A DNA stretch of 64,000 bases from Candidatus Poribacteria bacterium (GCA_028824125.1 JAPPES010000158.1:62001-126000), one strand, 5' to 3'; positions 43,151-53,304 are shown, counted from the first letter of the stretch. Numbers and translations: made by a program. Notes: generated from the sequence alone by a model not told the origin.

Positions 43151-45058
43151 ATGAGTACACTAATTATTGCTGTTTTAAGTTTTGTCGGCTTTATTGTTGC
43201 ATACAATACGTATGGCAAGTGGTTAGCGAGAAAAATTTTCGGCTTAGACCCTGAAGCGACGGTCCCGAGTCAAGAGCTCAAAGATGATGTCGACTATGTG
43301 CCAACAAAAAAAGAGGTCATCTTCGGGCATCACTTTACAAGCATCGCAGGCACTGGTCCAATCGTCGGGCCAGCCATTGCTGTCTTTTGGGGTTGGCTGC
43401 CAGCGTTGCTCTGGGTCGTTATCGGATCGGTATTTATCGGTGCTGTTCATGATTTTGGCGCGTTAGTCGTCTCACTCCGCAATCGAGGACAAAGTGTCGG
43501 TGAAGTCGCTGGTAGAATGATCGGCCCGCGTGCTAAATTTTTGTTCCTATTCGTCCTCTTTATGGGCTTGACCATTGTCCTTGCTATCTTCGGTTTGGTC
43601 ATTGCCCTGATTTTTTCTTACTATCCTGAGTCAGTCTTATCGGTCTGGGTGGAAATCCCGCTCGCTATAGCTATCGGTGTCTGGATTTATCGCCGTGGTG
43701 GCAATATCCTTGTTCCATCTATCATTGCACTCGGTATCATGTATATTGCAATGGCTGTCGGTGCGTATGTTTTGCCGATAGACTTAGAAAAATGGTTCGG
43801 CATCGATTTGCTTGGACAAACTTACTTAAACGTTGTCGTAATTTGGACTTTAGTGCTTTTTGTCTACTGCTTCATTGCCTCTGTGTTGCCTGTATGGACA
43901 CTCTTGCAACCCCGCGATTTCATCAACAGTCATGAGTTGGTGTTAGCGTTGGTGCTTTTAGTGCTTGGGCTTGCAGTTGCAGGATTTACAGGTAAGGCAG
44001 ACCTTTTTGCCGCCGCGCCTGCAGTCGCAAAAGACATTCCTCCCGATGCTCCCCCGATTTGGCCCTTCCTTTTCATTACAATCGCGTGCGGTGCAGTCAG
44101 TGGGTTCCACTGCATGGTGAGTTCCGGCACTTCAAGCAAACAGGTTGCCTCCGAGGGGGATGCGCAATATGTTGGATACGGTGCGATGCTACTTGAAGGT
44201 GGTCTTGCTGTTGTCGTGATTATTGCGTGCTGTGCTGGCATCGGTATGGGCATTTTCGATCGTCCCGATGATTCCACAAGTCCGGGCGGTTACACGTTCC
44301 AACCTATTCTGAAGGAAGGAACCGCACAACCCGTTGTTAATCGAGATGCATGGAGAACTCGATATGCAACTGGTGAAAAAATAACAAATGCAGATGGCAC
44401 AACAACAATTGTTGGTGGTGGTTGGGCAAGCCACAAACTCAGAGAAAAAGTCAGTGCGTTTGTTGACGGTGGTGGCAATTTCCTTGCAGCTCTCGGCATT
44501 CCGCTCAAAATGGGCATTGCGATAATGGCTGTACTTGTTGCCAGTTTTGCTGCCACAACCCTGGATACTGCAACACGATTACAACGTTATGTCATTCATG
44601 AACTCGCGCAGACTGTTAACTTCAAGCCATTGACAAATCGATATATTGCAACTGCATTCGCGTTGGTGCTTGCGGCGGCTGTTGCGTTGTTGCAGGGATC
44701 AGGTGGACCCGGTAGTGGTGGTATGACGCTATGGCCCCTCTTCGGTGCAACAAATCAACTCTTAGCGGGATTAGCCTTTATGGTCATCGTTTTCTATCTT
44801 GTGCGCCGTAACAAACCGATCTGGTTCGCTTTCCTTCCGATGATAGTGATGCTCCTCATGCCCGCTTGGGCGATGCTACACCAAATGTTTGTTCCAGAAA
44901 CAGGATGGTTGGCTAAAGGCAACTACCTGCTCTTCGGATTCGGTGTTGTCGTAGAAGCATTACAAGTTTGGATGATTGCTGAAGGTGTCATTGCATGGCA
45001 AAATGCACGTGGCAACTACCCTGAACTTCCACCATTAGAAACTATTGCTGCTGATTAA
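43151..45058 (+). CDS. cstA: Carbon starvation protein CstA family transporter
   Basis: A 635-aa polytopic membrane protein with more than 14 hydrophobic segments. CstA motifs are visible: GHHFTSIAGTGPIVGPAIA near residue 58, HDFGALVVSLRNRGQSVGE and the central GAVSGFHCMVSSGTSSKQ. Members take up peptides or pyruvate. The length is near the usual 500-700 aa. GGAG lies nine bases before the ATG. Located behind xylA and probably in the same transcript. Confidence 0.93.
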   Translation: MSTLIIAVLSFVGFIVAYNTYGKWLARKIFGLDPEATVPSQELKDDVDYVPTKKEVIFGHHFTSIAGTGPIVGPAIAVFWGWLPALLWVVIGSVFIGAVHDFGALVVSLRNRGQSVGEVAGRMIGPRAKFLFLFVLFMGLTIVLAIFGLVIALIFSYYPESVLSVWVEIPLAIAIGVWIYRRGGNILVPSIIALGIMYIAMAVGAYVLPIDLEKWFGIDLLGQTYLNVVVIWTLVLFVYCFIASVLPVWTLLQPRDFINSHELVLALVLLVLGLAVAGFTGKADLFAAAPAVAKDIPPDAPPIWPFLFITIACGAVSGFHCMVSSGTSSKQVASEGDAQYVGYGAMLLEGGLAVVVIIACCAGIGMGIFDRPDDSTSPGGYTFQPILKEGTAQPVVNRDAWRTRYATGEKITNADGTTTIVGGGWASHKLREKVSAFVDGGGNFLAALGIPLKMGIAIMAVLVASFAATTLDTATRLQRYVIHELAQTVNFKPLTNRYIATAFALVLAAAVALLQGSGGPGSGGMTLWPLFGATNQLLAGLAFMVIVFYLVRRNKPIWFAFLPMIVMLLMPAWAMLHQMFVPETGWLAKGNYLLFGFGVVVEALQVWMIAEGVIAWQNARGNYPELPPLETIAAD

Positions 45059-45429
45059 ATGGGTAGGCTCATGTCAAGACTAAGGGCAAACTGCACGTAG
45101 GAGCGGGGTCTCCTATCCGATTACTCCTCTTATCATATCCTTCCATCCGCTGTTGACATATAGAATAGGTTCTTCATACCATTTCTATATGATATAGTAA
45201 AATCCGAAAATATGTGAACATTTCAATCAACAACAATCCGGACACACGCTCTCGTTGACGAGGTTAGGAAACCTCGTCAACGTAAAGGTAATTAATGATT
45301 GACAAAGGCAACCATAATATGTAAAATTATATTCAAAAGTGATCATAATTAAAAACGTTTGTTGTCAAGAGTTTATGCCTCTGATTATAGGCGTGTTATA
45401 CCCATGTTTTCAATTAGTAAGGAGTGTAT
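45059..45429. other. Intergenic region with a repeat
   Basis: A 371-bp gap. It holds the start of a TGTAGGAGCGG-like repeat near 45100, the TATAGT repeat (45193-45296), and a weak promoter-like TTGTCA..TATAGG near 45362-45391 upstream of the ThuA-like gene. No gene is visible. Confidence 0.6.
45193..45296 (+). repeat. TATAGT MITE-like repeat, copy with degenerate right end
   Basis: It begins TATAGTAAAATCCGAAAATA and holds the core TTGACGAGGTTAGGAAACCT and its inverse. It follows the same order as the inverse of 14368-14479. The right terminus ends in GGTAATTAATGA instead of the expected TTTTACTATA. Confidence 0.75.
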
Positions 45430-46233
45430 ATGTCAACAAAGACAAGAATTGTTTTCGTAGCGGGAAGTGCCAGCCATGGCAGTGGATCACATGAGCATCC
45501 GGGTGGATGTGCTTTCTTAGCAGACCAGTTGAACGAAGTTGTGGAAGGTATGGAGGCAGTCGTTCATCAGGGATGGCCTGCAGATGCAACAGCTTTCGCT
45601 GATACAGATGCGATTATAGTTTATTCAGATGGTGGAGGAGGGCATCTTAGCATTCCTCACCTTGACCAGATTTCTGAATTAACCGCACAGGGAATGGGAC
45701 TTGCAATGCTACACTATGCAGTTGAAGTGCCGAAAGGTGAACCAGGAAATTGTTTCTTAGATTGGATAGGCGGCTACTTTGAAACGCATCTCTCTGTCAA
45801 TCCGCATTGGACAGCAACATTTACTTCGTTCCCGGATCATCCGATAACACGCGGACTGACCCCGTTCTCATTAGATGACGAGTGGTATTATCACATGCGG
45901 TTTCGTGATAATATGCAAGGTGTTACACCCGTGTTGAGCGCAATCGCGCCAGAGTCAACACTGCAAAGACCCGATGGACCTCACAGTGGTAATCCACATG
46001 TTCGTGCATCTGTTGCAAAGGGAGAACCGCAACATCTTGGGTGGTGCGTTGAGCGCCCTGACAGCGGACGCGGATTCGGATTTACCGGTGGACATTATCA
46101 TAAGAACTGGGGAGACGATAATCTCCGCAAGTTTATCCTCAACGCTATTGCTTGGACAGCAAAGGTAGAGATTCCCGAAGATGGAATATCTACACCAACA
46201 CCGACAGAAACAGAGTTGAATTCGTATTTGTAA
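45430..46233 (+). CDS. ThuA-like (glutamine amidotransferase-fold) protein
   Basis: A 267-aa ThuA domain protein. Visible are the opening RIVFVAGSASHGSGSHEH, DAIIVYSDGGGGH, the GLAMLHYAVEVP strand, HPITRGLTPFSLDDEWYYHM and the closing GRGFGFTGGHYHKNWGDDN. The family adopts a class I glutamine amidotransferase fold without the usual catalytic cysteine and is linked with sugar utilisation. AAGGAG precedes the ATG at 45430. A PhyH gene follows after 65 bp. Confidence 0.88.
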   Translation: MSTKTRIVFVAGSASHGSGSHEHPGGCAFLADQLNEVVEGMEAVVHQGWPADATAFADTDAIIVYSDGGGGHLSIPHLDQISELTAQGMGLAMLHYAVEVPKGEPGNCFLDWIGGYFETHLSVNPHWTATFTSFPDHPITRGLTPFSLDDEWYYHMRFRDNMQGVTPVLSAIAPESTLQRPDGPHSGNPHVRASVAKGEPQHLGWCVERPDSGRGFGFTGGHYHKNWGDDNLRKFILNAIAWTAKVEIPEDGISTPTPTETELNSYL

Positions 46234-46298
46234 TAATGAATTAGTGAATTCATAGATGATGTGAACAGAAAAACGCGGACAGCCTCAGGAGAGAGAAC

Positions 46299-47153
46299 AT
46301 GGATCAGGAACAACTTGATTATCTTTTCGATCTACAGGGATATTTAATTTTGGAGAATGCAATCTCTGAAGAGGATCTTGCTAAGATAAACGAATGGATT
46401 GATACGCATTGGGAATATGTCAAGGATCCGTGGGAACCCAATTCCGGAGATAGACGGATTCCACGCTGGATCGGTAATATTGAGACGCATACCTACAATA
46501 TAGAAAACGGTGTCAATTTTCAAAATATCATTGAAGGTGGAGAGATATTTGAAAAGTTAATTGACCATCCTGCATGGATAAATCTTGTTCGGAAATACGT
46601 TCATGAAGTAAATGGACTATCTATCCATGAGAATTTTCTCAACGTTCGCGGTCCAGGTGGTTTTATCCATATTCACTGCGGCGGACATGTGCCGCTGAGT
46701 TACCTGACGTTCCGTCAGATCAATACAGGCGAATGGTTAGTGGGACAGATCAACGTTTTGATGGCACTCAACGATATTGGCCCGGGAGATGGCGCACCAG
46801 TACTAATTCCCGGCAGCCATAAATGTTCTGAGATTCACCCGCGTTTGAAACATGATGGAAAAGGGATAGTTTACGATGGCTACAGCGGTAAACCCGCAGG
46901 GACAGCCTTTGCAACGCAGGAGGTGCATCTGAAGGCGGGAGATGTAGTGATGTTCACTGATGCAATTACGCACGGTTCAGCAGAGCGGACGAATCCCGGT
47001 TATCGCCGGTCAATTGTCTACCGTTATTCTCCCAAATATGTCCGTGAACGTTTTGACTATCCGCATTCAAATGAATTGTTAGCACGATTGACTCCTGATC
47101 AACGCAAGATTATCCAACCGAATGCACCGCGGCGACCTCCGAATATTGTATGA
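46299..47153 (+). CDS. Phytanoyl-CoA dioxygenase (PhyH) family protein
   Basis: A 284-aa Fe(II)/2-oxoglutarate oxygenase. The fold is recognised from LFDLQGYLILENAISEEDLA, the metal-site region FIHIHCGGH, LIPGSHK, and the distal AITHGSAERTNPGYRRS containing histidine and the co-substrate arginine. In place of the usual HxD it reads HIH or HCG, so the first two iron ligands may be unconventional. The substrate is unknown. GGAGAGA lies upstream of the ATG. Confidence 0.85.
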   Translation: MDQEQLDYLFDLQGYLILENAISEEDLAKINEWIDTHWEYVKDPWEPNSGDRRIPRWIGNIETHTYNIENGVNFQNIIEGGEIFEKLIDHPAWINLVRKYVHEVNGLSIHENFLNVRGPGGFIHIHCGGHVPLSYLTFRQINTGEWLVGQINVLMALNDIGPGDGAPVLIPGSHKCSEIHPRLKHDGKGIVYDGYSGKPAGTAFATQEVHLKAGDVVMFTDAITHGSAERTNPGYRRSIVYRYSPKYVRERFDYPHSNELLARLTPDQRKIIQPNAPRRPPNIV

Positions 47154-47326
47154 TCTACGGATTGGGAAGAGCTGCTGGTTGCCTTGACTTTTGTAGAAAT
47201 AGTTTAGAATAAAGAGTGTTAAAGGAATTTTTTGAGTGAAGAAACAGAGGTTTCCGTTTTTATCAACGCGACAAGATTGGATAAGTGTTGAGATTTTCAC
47301 GTTGTTTGTCGCGAGGAATCGTCATA

Positions 47327-47530
47327 ATGTCAACAATTCAAGAAATTACGGCAGCATTGCCGAACCTGAGCACCGAGGAACTACTACGTATTGAACAAGC
47401 TATTCATAATTTATATCGGACTCGTGATATTCACATTATCTATGATGATGACTACGGTATCTGGACAGAACAGGATCAGATTTCAGTGGCAGCGGAGGTT
47501 TTTGAACTGTTTAATAGATCAGATAATTAA
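47327..47530 (+). CDS. Small antitoxin-like protein
   Basis: A 67-aa protein starting MSTIQEITAALPNLSTEELL. The rest reads RIEQAIHNLYRTRDIHIIYD and ends with WTEQDQISVAAEVFELF. The helical LSTEELLRIEQAI pattern and the DDDYGIWTEQDQ tail are like small proteins seen beside toxin genes in cyanobacteria and related genomes, but I cannot name the family. No toxin gene is adjacent; argH starts six bases after its stop. Confidence 0.55.
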   Translation: MSTIQEITAALPNLSTEELLRIEQAIHNLYRTRDIHIIYDDDYGIWTEQDQISVAAEVFELFNRSDN

Positions 47531-47536
47531 AGGAAT

Positions 47537-49051
47537 ATGAAAACCCCGCAAAAAACGCTTTGGGGCGGACGTTTTAGCACCAGCCTTACCTCAGAAACAG
47601 TAGCATTCACGCACTCCATTGAAGCAGATACCCGCCTCATCGGATACGATATCTGGGGGAGTCAAGCACATGCGATTATGCTTGCACGGCAAGGAATTAT
47701 TTCCGATACTGATTTACGAGAAATTTTGCGCTGGCTCCGTAAAGCAGAAAAGGATTATCAAAACGGAGACTTCACACTTGATCCGAACAAAGAAGATGTG
47801 CACATGAACGTTGAGTCATATCTGATTGAGAACGCTGGACGTGAATTCGGAGGCAAACTCCATACAGCACGATCTCGCAACGATCAGGTACTTGTAGATG
47901 CGCACCTTTATATTCGAGAAGAGATTCTCAATATCCAGCGCGGTATCTCAACATTGTGTGATACGTTCTTAAGTATTGCAAAAGAGCATGTTGACACTGT
48001 CATGCCCGGTTATACACATACACAGCATGCCCAACCAATCAGTCTCGGATTTTGGGCAACTGCATACATTAGCATGTTTTTACGAGACCAGAAACGGCTG
48101 CAAGCTGCTTACGAACTTGCCAATATGAACCCACTTGGTGCGTGCGCCTTAGCTGGCACAACCTTCCCAATTGACCGACATCTAACAACGAAACTGCTCG
48201 GTTTTGACACCCCACATGAACATGCACTTGATGTGATTAGCAGTAGAGATTTTATAGCAGAAACCCTTTTTGCGCTGTCGCTTGTGATGGCAAATCTATC
48301 GCGGATTAGCGAAGAATTGGTTTATTGGACAACTTACGAATTTGGGATAGCAGTACTTGATGATGTTTATAGTTCAGGAAGTTCCATCATGCCGCAGAAG
48401 AAGAACCCGGACATTGCGGAACTTACACGGGGCCGCACAGGCCGCGTCTACGGCGCACTGTTGGACCTATTGACAAATCTCAAAGGATTACCGATGGGAT
48501 ATAACCGCGATTTTCAGGAGGACAAACCTCCCTTATGGGAAGCGTTTGATATTGTAAAAGCATGCCTCGGTGTCTTACCGCAGCTCCTCAGCACGGCAGA
48601 ATTCAAAACTGAACGAATGGCGGAATTGACAAATGCTAACTTCGCGACAGCAACAGAGTTAGCAAATTATCTGGTTAAGGAATATCAAGTTAGTTTTCGT
48701 GAATCTCACGAGATTGTCGGTTGGCTTGTGGGACAACTGGTTCAGCAGGAAAAAACGTTCACTGATTGGGAATTAACGCAAGCACTTTTGAAACAAAAAG
48801 ATATTGACATACCAATTTCACAACTGAAACAGATTCTGGATGCAGAATTGGCGCTTCAGAATAATCAAAGTCTCGGTGGCACATCACCTGCTGAGGTGAG
48901 TAGAATGATAGAGCGTTTTGAAGAACAGCTGAGCGAAATTGCGATGTATATTTATACTTGTCAGACGCAAATTGAAGATGCACATAAAGAGACACTACGT
49001 ATCATTGATGAAGTTTTGGGCAATTCAACTGTTCCTACAGAAGGAGAGTGA
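47537..49051 (+). CDS. argH: Argininosuccinate lyase
   Basis: ArgH performs the final step of arginine synthesis, releasing fumarate. The 504-aa protein opens LWGGRFSTSLT and carries EDVHMNVESYL, TARSRNDQV, GYTHTQHAQPISLGFW and the fumarase/lyase signature GSSIMPQKKNP. It is about 45 residues longer than E. coli ArgH, mainly at the C-terminus. The stop overlaps or abuts the pyrF start, indicating cotranscription. Confidence 0.96.
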   Translation: MKTPQKTLWGGRFSTSLTSETVAFTHSIEADTRLIGYDIWGSQAHAIMLARQGIISDTDLREILRWLRKAEKDYQNGDFTLDPNKEDVHMNVESYLIENAGREFGGKLHTARSRNDQVLVDAHLYIREEILNIQRGISTLCDTFLSIAKEHVDTVMPGYTHTQHAQPISLGFWATAYISMFLRDQKRLQAAYELANMNPLGACALAGTTFPIDRHLTTKLLGFDTPHEHALDVISSRDFIAETLFALSLVMANLSRISEELVYWTTYEFGIAVLDDVYSSGSSIMPQKKNPDIAELTRGRTGRVYGALLDLLTNLKGLPMGYNRDFQEDKPPLWEAFDIVKACLGVLPQLLSTAEFKTERMAELTNANFATATELANYLVKEYQVSFRESHEIVGWLVGQLVQQEKTFTDWELTQALLKQKDIDIPISQLKQILDAELALQNNQSLGGTSPAEVSRMIERFEEQLSEIAMYIYTCQTQIEDAHKETLRIIDEVLGNSTVPTEGE

Positions 49052-49053
49052 AA

Positions 49054-49767
49054 TTGAAAGACAAATTAATTGTCGCATTGGATACGGATGATGGTGAAGA
49101 AATTAACTGGCTATCTGGAACGCTTATGGATATAGTCGGTTGGTTTAAGATGGGCTTTCAGGCGTTCAGTGAGCTTGGAATAGAAGCTTTTCCATGGTTC
49201 GATCAGAACGGATATAAAGTCTTTGTTGACCTGAAATTTCACGACATCCCGAACACAGTAGCGCGCGATGTCGGCACAATGACAAAACAGGGCGCACACA
49301 TGATCAACATGCATGCATCGGGTGGATTTGAGATGATGCAAGCTGCAAGATTCAGTGCTGATGAAGCTTCGGACGATTCAGGAATTCCGAAGCCAATCCT
49401 TCTCGGTGTGACTATTCTGACGAGCATTGATGAAACCGGATTTCAGCAAAATTTCGGTTCAGAACGGCAACTTACAGACCAAGTAGTCTATCTCGCACAA
49501 TTAGCACAGGCAGCCGGATTGGACGGTGTTGTCGCATCGCCATTGGAAATTGAACCGATACGGAAAGCATGTGGTAATAACTTTTTGGTTGTCACACCAG
49601 GTATCCGACCAAAATGGGCAGACCCAGGAGATCAGAGGCGTATTACAACACCAGCAGAGGCAATTAATCGTGGGGCAGATTTTATCGTTGTCGGCAGACC
49701 TATTATTGAAGCGGAGGATCCGTTAGAGGCTGCAAGAAAAATTTTGGACGAAATGAGAGGAATGTAA
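49054..49767 (+). CDS. pyrF: Orotidine 5'-phosphate decarboxylase
   Basis: PyrF makes UMP in the last step of pyrimidine synthesis. The 237-aa protein has KLIVALDTDD, the active-site DLKFHDIPNTV, GVTILTS and TPGIRPKWADPGDQRRI near the phosphate-binding loop. The start appears to be TTG 49054, with GGAG seven bases upstream; a GTG at 49048 is too close to it. It follows argH directly and is followed four bases later by a sulfatase-like gene. Confidence 0.93.
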   Translation: MKDKLIVALDTDDGEEINWLSGTLMDIVGWFKMGFQAFSELGIEAFPWFDQNGYKVFVDLKFHDIPNTVARDVGTMTKQGAHMINMHASGGFEMMQAARFSADEASDDSGIPKPILLGVTILTSIDETGFQQNFGSERQLTDQVVYLAQLAQAAGLDGVVASPLEIEPIRKACGNNFLVVTPGIRPKWADPGDQRRITTPAEAINRGADFIVVGRPIIEAEDPLEAARKILDEMRGM

Positions 49768-49771
49768 CATT

Positions 49772-51208
49772 ATGAATATTGTTTGTATCTGTTTAGACAC
49801 TTTTCGAGCGGACATCATTGGCGAAGGCAAAAAATTTAGTCACGTGCAAACACCAAATCTTGACGCGTTTGCATCAGAAAGTGTCCGTTTCACACGCGCA
49901 TTTGGTGAAGGACAACCGACGCTGCAAATACGCCGTGGCAACTTTACGGGAATGCGGAGTTTTCCGTGGAAATATAACTTTGATCGACGTGGACATTGGC
50001 ATCACGCCCCCGGTTGGCACAAGATTCCACCGGAACAGGACACAATTGCTGAGGTGCTGTTAGAACGGGGTTATCTGACTGCTCTCATAGCAGATACGTA
50101 CCACATGTTCAAACCGACAATGAATTTCTCACGCGGGTTTGCACATTTTGATTTCATTCGTGGACAAGAATCGGATAACTGGCACAGTGGCGATCCAAGA
50201 CTGATTGAGGACCTACTCCGCAACCATGTTCGTGAACCAATCAATTGGAAACGACATGCAGGCCTTGTGAATTACCTATTGTCGCAACGACATCGCCAAT
50301 CGGAAGATGATTACAGTTGTGCGCGTGTGTTCCGTGCTGCAGCCGATTGGCTTCAAGATAATCACACCGTGGGGCCGTTCTTTTTATGGGTGGATAGTTT
50401 CGATCCGCATGAACCTTGGGACCCGCCGAAATCTTACGCAGATATTTATTTTCCAGACTATTCTGGCAAGGATTTTATCACACCCGGCAGTGCGGGTGAA
50501 GGCGGTGGACCTACCGAAGAGGAGCGCGATCGAATTGAAGCACTCTACCTTGGTGAAGTGACATTCGTTGATAAGTGGGTCGGTGTATTATTGGATAAAA
50601 TTGAGCAGTTAAATATCCGTGATGAGACGCTTATTGTGGTGATGTCTGACCACGGCACGCAGCTTCGCGATCACGGGAGTTTTGGAAAGGGTGCAAACAA
50701 GTTACATCCATTCAATACACAACTAAATCTGATGATTCGACATCCAGAGGGACCGCACGACAAGGACATTTCTGCGTTTGTGCAAAACCATGATTTGATG
50801 CCGACGCTGTTAAATCTTGTTGGTATTCCTTGCGGTTGGACTGACGGTGAAAATATGTGGCAACTTGTTACACAGGAAAAAGCGTCCCTCCGCGAACGGA
50901 TTATCAATGGGTGGGCAGGTTTTACAACGGGCAATGCTGTGGGACGCGTGAGCGTGCGTGACAACCGCTGGAATTTCTGTACTTCGGTAGGCTATAAAGA
51001 CGAAAAAGGCGATCAACTCTTTGATGTTAGGAATGATCCTGAAGAAAAAACGAATGTTGCGAGCGATCATCCGGAAGTTGTCGCTGATCGACGGCGCGAT
51101 GTTGAGGCATTGATCGGACAACCGTTGCCAGGACATTTCATTGAAGTGTGTGATCCTGGGCATGCACCGATGCGGGTATGGCTGCAGAAGAAGTTGGCGG
51201 AGATGTAA
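49772..51208 (+). CDS. Sulfatase-like hydrolase without a formylglycine cysteine
   Basis: A 478-aa protein of the alkaline phosphatase superfamily. It has metal residues in CICLDTFRADIIG, HEPWDPP, MSDHGTQLRDHGSFGKG, and KLHPFNTQLNLMIRHP. The sulfatase active-site box C/S-x-P-x-R is replaced by EGQPTLQIRRGNFTGM, so there is no cysteine or serine to convert to formylglycine. It may be a phosphoesterase-type enzyme using threonine, a non-canonical sulfatase or inactive. No signal peptide, so cytoplasmic. Immediately follows pyrF and is probably cotranscribed. Confidence 0.85.
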   Translation: MNIVCICLDTFRADIIGEGKKFSHVQTPNLDAFASESVRFTRAFGEGQPTLQIRRGNFTGMRSFPWKYNFDRRGHWHHAPGWHKIPPEQDTIAEVLLERGYLTALIADTYHMFKPTMNFSRGFAHFDFIRGQESDNWHSGDPRLIEDLLRNHVREPINWKRHAGLVNYLLSQRHRQSEDDYSCARVFRAAADWLQDNHTVGPFFLWVDSFDPHEPWDPPKSYADIYFPDYSGKDFITPGSAGEGGGPTEEERDRIEALYLGEVTFVDKWVGVLLDKIEQLNIRDETLIVVMSDHGTQLRDHGSFGKGANKLHPFNTQLNLMIRHPEGPHDKDISAFVQNHDLMPTLLNLVGIPCGWTDGENMWQLVTQEKASLRERIINGWAGFTTGNAVGRVSVRDNRWNFCTSVGYKDEKGDQLFDVRNDPEEKTNVASDHPEVVADRRRDVEALIGQPLPGHFIEVCDPGHAPMRVWLQKKLAEM

Positions 51209-51249
51209 AATAGAAGGCGAAGACATCTATCCTTGCACTAAGGTTTGTT

Positions 51250-53238
51250 CTAATCGTTTATTATCCGTTTTTTAACCTTCTCCCAATCCCAGATTAAGAT
51301 TTCACCAGATTCACTTCCGCTTATAAGCATGTTGTTTTCCGTAGACAACTTGAGTAAACTTGTGTAGTCCTCGTTGATTGTTATAAGTCGATCCGTATGC
51401 AGGTCATACAATTTTAAACCGTCACTAGCAGCGATAATAAGTATGTTGTTGTCAGGTGTAAAAGTCAATGCCTGTATAATTGCATTTTGATGTTGTTTAA
51501 TGTGTTTAAGTTGCGTACCAGACTGGACATGCCATAGAAAAAGTTCATAACTTCCACTTGCTAATACTTGATTATTCGGAGAAAACGCAAAACAGTTCAC
51601 TCGCCAACTATGTCCTGTAAGTGTATGCATCGTTTTACCATCTGCCACATTCCAAATACGAAACATTTGGTCTCTACCCCCAGTGGCAAGCCTTGTGCTA
51701 TCAGGTGAAAATGCCAATGCCCAGACATTTTCCGTATGTTCTTTAGCAGTGAACTGATGCTGAAGTGATCTTGAATTATCACTTAAACTCCAGACGTGAA
51801 CTGCATGATCCTCACCACCAGCAGCCAACATAGCTCCATCTAAGGAAAACGCGAATCTAACGTTCAAACCTGCTCTCGGATATCCTTCTAAGGTAAACGA
51901 AGAAACCCTCTGTGGAGGATCAGTTTCAATATTCCATAAAGAACAGTTACCAGAAACATTGTGTGTAGCAAGCGTTTTACCATCTGGTGAGATTACCATG
52001 TGCCCTCCATGTAACCCTCTTGAAAAGACGGTAGACAGCAGTTTACCTGTGTTGACATCCCATTGGCGCTGCTGAAATACTCCAGGAGGATTGTATGGCT
52101 GATTCAAAGTTGTAAGTGTACCCCCAGTTTCAGAGAGCTCAATAGCTCTGACACCTTCAAGGTGACCACTAATTGTATACACTTCGTTTCCGGTAGCGGT
52201 ATCCCACGCAGTAATAGTTCCATCTTTGCTACCTGAAAGCATCATTGTTTCGTCAGGGGAAAAGGCAAATCGGTAAATATAATCTTTATGTTTTTTTAAA
52301 TCTATAATGTTTTGATACTTACCGATGGAATAGTTCCGCTGTTGCCCTTCACCAGTCGTATAATGCCACAAGCGAATACCATCACGATGTCCACTTGCAA
52401 GAAATTTTCCCTTCGGTGAAAATACCATCGAATAGGTTGAAGTGCCACGCCTCCACTTCAATGTTGACTTTAGCAAACCTGTTTCAGGATCCCACATACG
52501 AATTGATTCATATTCATCACCGCTCACTATTGTCTTACTATCCGAAGTAAAAGCGAGGGATTTGATCCATCGTGTATGTCCAGTTAGCGTATGTAGTTGT
52601 TTCCCATTGGCTGCATCGTATATTTCTATTTGAAAATTTCTATTTTGCCAATCCTCGGATGAGACTGCCAGAAAACGTCTATCTGGAGACAATTCTACCA
52701 ACCTGGTTGTATCCCAACTTCTTTCATTTAATTTTGTATCTGTAACAAGCATGTGTGTATTGTTAGCTCCCAATTCCCACACATGAACACGTCCAAAATA
52801 TCCAGCACAAGCAAGTATTGTCCCATCTTTTGAAAAGAACAGTGAAGATATTCCAACAGGTGAGGGTAAAGTTGTAATAACTTTTCCTTCTGTGATGTCC
52901 CATAGTTGCACCTTGCCCTGTCCTGACATGCCGGTGGCACATGCAAGTGTGTTCCCATCTGGTGAAATTGCAACTTTACCAAAACCCTGTCCAGGTTGTT
53001 TAAGAAAGGCAACTTCTATACCTGATTCTGCATCATAAATCCAGATGCCGATATTGGTAGTGACAACAAATTGGGTGCCGTCTGGTGTAAAAGTGATGTC
53101 ATTTGCCCTTCCTTTGCCGATACGCATTTTCGCGCCTTCAGGTAAATGCAATTGTGTGTTATCTTGGGCTAATCCGTTTGATGCAAACTGGCTTGCAATT
53201 AGGAAAAAGAAAATGGAAAATAGTAACGCCTTTTTCAT
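51250..53238 (-). CDS. Secreted WD40 repeat protein
   Basis: A 662-aa protein with a signal peptide ending GLAQ. It has a single module like those in the 10.3-kb gene: LPEGAKMRIGKGRANDITFT at the mature N-terminus, then about 12 WD40 blades (FSPDETMMLSGSKDGTITAWD, in part). It ends ILIWDWEKVKKRIIND. No enzyme domain is visible. GGAGGC precedes the ATG on the minus strand. A paralog lies 66 bp upstream in the same direction. Confidence 0.85.
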   Translation of the reverse strand: MKKALLFSIFFFLIASQFASNGLAQDNTQLHLPEGAKMRIGKGRANDITFTPDGTQFVVTTNIGIWIYDAESGIEVAFLKQPGQGFGKVAISPDGNTLACATGMSGQGKVQLWDITEGKVITTLPSPVGISSLFFSKDGTILACAGYFGRVHVWELGANNTHMLVTDTKLNERSWDTTRLVELSPDRRFLAVSSEDWQNRNFQIEIYDAANGKQLHTLTGHTRWIKSLAFTSDSKTIVSGDEYESIRMWDPETGLLKSTLKWRRGTSTYSMVFSPKGKFLASGHRDGIRLWHYTTGEGQQRNYSIGKYQNIIDLKKHKDYIYRFAFSPDETMMLSGSKDGTITAWDTATGNEVYTISGHLEGVRAIELSETGGTLTTLNQPYNPPGVFQQRQWDVNTGKLLSTVFSRGLHGGHMVISPDGKTLATHNVSGNCSLWNIETDPPQRVSSFTLEGYPRAGLNVRFAFSLDGAMLAAGGEDHAVHVWSLSDNSRSLQHQFTAKEHTENVWALAFSPDSTRLATGGRDQMFRIWNVADGKTMHTLTGHSWRVNCFAFSPNNQVLASGSYELFLWHVQSGTQLKHIKQHQNAIIQALTFTPDNNILIIAASDGLKLYDLHTDRLITINEDYTSLLKLSTENNMLISGSESGEILIWDWEKVKKRIIND

Positions 53239-53304
53239 TTACAGCCTCCTTTTATAGTATTGATTTAACGAAATACTCTTTGAGAAGATTGATAGGACTT
53301 TTTG

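Noticed and set aside
45362-45391. Promoter upstream of the ThuA-like gene
   Set aside because: The -10 match (TATAGG) is weak and the spacing is ambiguous; not listed as a feature.
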